Source: Pseudomonas bijieensis (lineage in GTDB: Bacteria > Pseudomonadota > Gammaproteobacteria > Pseudomonadales > Pseudomonadaceae). Taken from it: a DNA stretch of 64,000 nt. The DNA is taken from positions 3,409,501 through 3,473,500 of the forward strand of contig NZ_CP048810.1 of the NCBI RefSeq assembly GCF_013347965.1, written 5' to 3'. A program made the translations under genes and the position numbers. Positions 63,079 through 64,000 of the stretch are shown here, in pieces; the first letter of the stretch is position 1; each line of letters begins with the position of its first letter. The notes beneath the pieces are model-generated. The model saw nothing but the letters and a program-made list of their open reading frames with translations. It ran no database searches and had not been told where the DNA came from.

Positions 63079-63767
63079 CGTGTTCTCCTTGTTTGAACTT
63101 CAAAAGCCGTTGAATGGAAATCGGCACACAGCATGCCCGGCCTGGCACGCTGGGAGCAAGGCTTGCACACGCGCGTTGCCCCACAACTGCTCATAAAACA
63201 TCCAATCCAGGCCAGGCCTTGTCCAACAAGGCCCGCAGCCGGTTGCCCGCATCTTATCCACAGGCACGTCCACAGTAATCGGGGGCAAGTGCAAATCCCG
63301 CAAGCCGCTGTGCATAAGGCTTTGCGAGGTATTTGGAAATTTTTTTCGCTTGACCCTGCAAGTGACGTTGTGCAGCGCAATTTATCTGCTATAAGCCGAC
63401 ACTGGGTGGGCGATGGCTCCAAGCCAGTAACGACGGCCCTCAGCGCGGTCTTTCCAGAGTTTAATCACAGACTTATCCACAGGCTTGCCCACAGAATTTC
63501 GAGCCCATTGCAGCGCCCATAAAAGTGTTGACAACAGCTCCTTGAGCTTGACCAAAAACACCTGATCAAAAAAATAACCACAGCCCTGCAAGCCACGTAT
63601 TCAAAGGCTTGCAGCCAGCTACTCCCACGTTACCCACAGCCAGTTCCACAGCAAACGGGGACAAGTCAAAACCGTGACAAAACAACTGTTTGCGGCGACT
63701 TTATGTCGCGGTTTCGCAGGGGCTCAGGATTGTTGTCCACAATTCTTCGGCACAGCCAAAATCCCAT
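63079..63767. other. Long gene-free gap with DnaA-box-like composite repeats
   Basis: No gene is seen in about 690 bases. It holds exact TTATNCACA boxes at 63254-63262 (+), 63309-63317 (-) and 63473-63481 (+), and one-mismatch forms at 63461, 63630 and 63733. Three of them are part of a composite TTAYCCACAG-N6-CCACAG at 63254-63275, 63473-63494 and 63630-63651. The first and third composites continue with a related CAGYAA and CGGGG-CAAGT tail, forming imperfect direct repeats of about 45 bases. A DnaA-binding or titration site is inferred. Poly-A stretches (63567-63573) lie between. Neither dnaA nor dnaN is near, so this is not the usual oriC. Confidence 0.6.
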
Positions 63768-63860
63768 TGTGGGAGCGGGCTTGCTCGCGAAGGTGGCGGG
63801 TCAGTCAACATTGACGTCCCCGGCACTCCGCTTTCGCGAGCAAGCCCGCTCCCACAGGGG
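63768..63860. repeat. REP/BIME pair before the LivF-like gene
   Basis: Inverted units of GGGAGCGGGCTTGCTCGCGA lie around a spacer of about 45 bases containing GGTCAGTCAACATTGACG. Confidence 0.85.
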
Positions 63861-63886
63861 TTTTCGGTGGGTTGAAGAATAAAAAA

Positions 63887-63910
63887 AACCCGGCGATCAC
63901 TCGCCGGGTT
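63887..63910 (-). terminator. Bidirectional terminator beside the LivF-like gene
   Basis: A perfect stem AACCCGGCGA and TCGCCGGGTT with a four-base loop has an A run on its left and TTTTG on its right. It lies 20 bases beyond the stop of the minus-strand ABC gene and would end its transcript. Confidence 0.88.
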
Positions 63911-63930
63911 TTGTTATTGCTGTACCCGCC

Positions 63931-64000
63931 TCAGTGCCCGCCCAGATACGCGTTGCGCACTTCCTCGTTGGCCAGCAGTTCCTTGCCCGTGCCGGTCAGG
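63931..64000 (-). CDS. LivF-like branched-chain amino acid ABC transporter ATPase (C-terminal fragment)
   Basis: Only the last 22 codons are in the window. They read LTGTGKELLANEEVRNAYLGGH, the typical end of LivF-type ATPases, and stop at a TGA at 63931. The rest of the gene and the start lie to the right. In P. aeruginosa an ABC transporter of this type follows the same SDR gene. The true substrate cannot be told from this fragment. Confidence 0.85.
   Translation of the reverse strand, partial: LTGTGKELLANEEVRNAYLGGH

Noticed and set aside
63254..63481. The chromosomal origin oriC
   Set aside because: Pseudomonas oriC lies by dnaA/rpmH, neither of which is here; only DnaA boxes support it.

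Overview
The window is chromosomal DNA of a Pseudomonas, most likely of the P. fluorescens group. Three things point there. The gene order purH-purD-retS, the urt/ure order, and desT beside ureEFG are known from Pseudomonas genomes. The intergenic gaps carry the GC-rich REP/BIME repeats typical of this group. The coding regions are GC-rich. The window starts inside purH and ends inside a branched-chain amino acid type ABC transporter gene. No rRNA, tRNA or CRISPR array was seen.

Layout: (1) 1-5342, core genes: the end of purH, purD and the hybrid sensor kinase retS. (2) 5380-15549, an accessory block: three adjacent minus-strand genes for related proteins of unknown function, a MarC-family membrane protein, and one 7-kb gene for a predicted toxin. 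The toxin has a clostridial-toxin-type glycosyltransferase with a DxD motif, a C58-like Cys/His/Asp triad and a TcdA/TcdB-type hydrophobic pore segment, as in lymphostatin (LifA/Efa1). (3) 15895-23830, corrin ring synthesis: cobG-cobH-cobI-cobJ on the minus strand and cobL-cbiD-cobK on the plus strand, back to back. (4) 24023-24619, a RelE/HigB-like toxin-antitoxin pair. (5) 24778-29911, a copper-handling set: two DUF2946 proteins, a PCu(A)C chaperone, the OprC receptor and a PepSY membrane protein. (6) 30114-32853, a FecCD/BtuC-type ABC importer, then an orphan methyltransferase on the opposite strand. (7) 34639-44860, urea uptake (urtABCDE) and urease (ureD, ureA, two GNAT genes, ureB, ureC). 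(8) 45001-47860, a chaperone module (cbpM, cbpA, yegD-like Hsp70). (9) 47994-57480, assorted genes: an AI-2E-type permease, a PsiF protein, an IS110-family element, a lipase, azoreductase/LysR, a ferritin-like protein, AsmA and a secreted tandem-repeat protein. (10) 57637-60841, desT and the urease accessory genes ureE-ureF-ureG-ureJ. (11) 61021-64000, an AGE epimerase, an SDR dehydrogenase, a long gap with DnaA-box-like repeats, and the end of a LivF-like ATPase.

The urea genes form one system in two places. UrtABCDE imports urea, UreABC hydrolyses it, UreDEFG load nickel, and UreJ may import nickel. Sigma-54-type promoter sequences precede both urtA and ureE, which suggests nitrogen control through RpoN/NtrC.

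Three conserved genes (cobL, ureD, ureA) each carry one extra base in a six-base homopolymer, and cobG may lack one base in a five-base run. Correcting each restores the expected protein end. This looks more like homopolymer error in the assembly than four independent mutations, and the affected genes should be read with that in mind.

The best leads for new biology are the lymphostatin-like toxin with the three nearby paralogues, the IS110-family element sitting inside a REP-pair spacer with a structured tail that could encode a bridge RNA, the threefold DnaA-box-like composite repeat near the right end, and the secreted protein built of 14-residue repeats.
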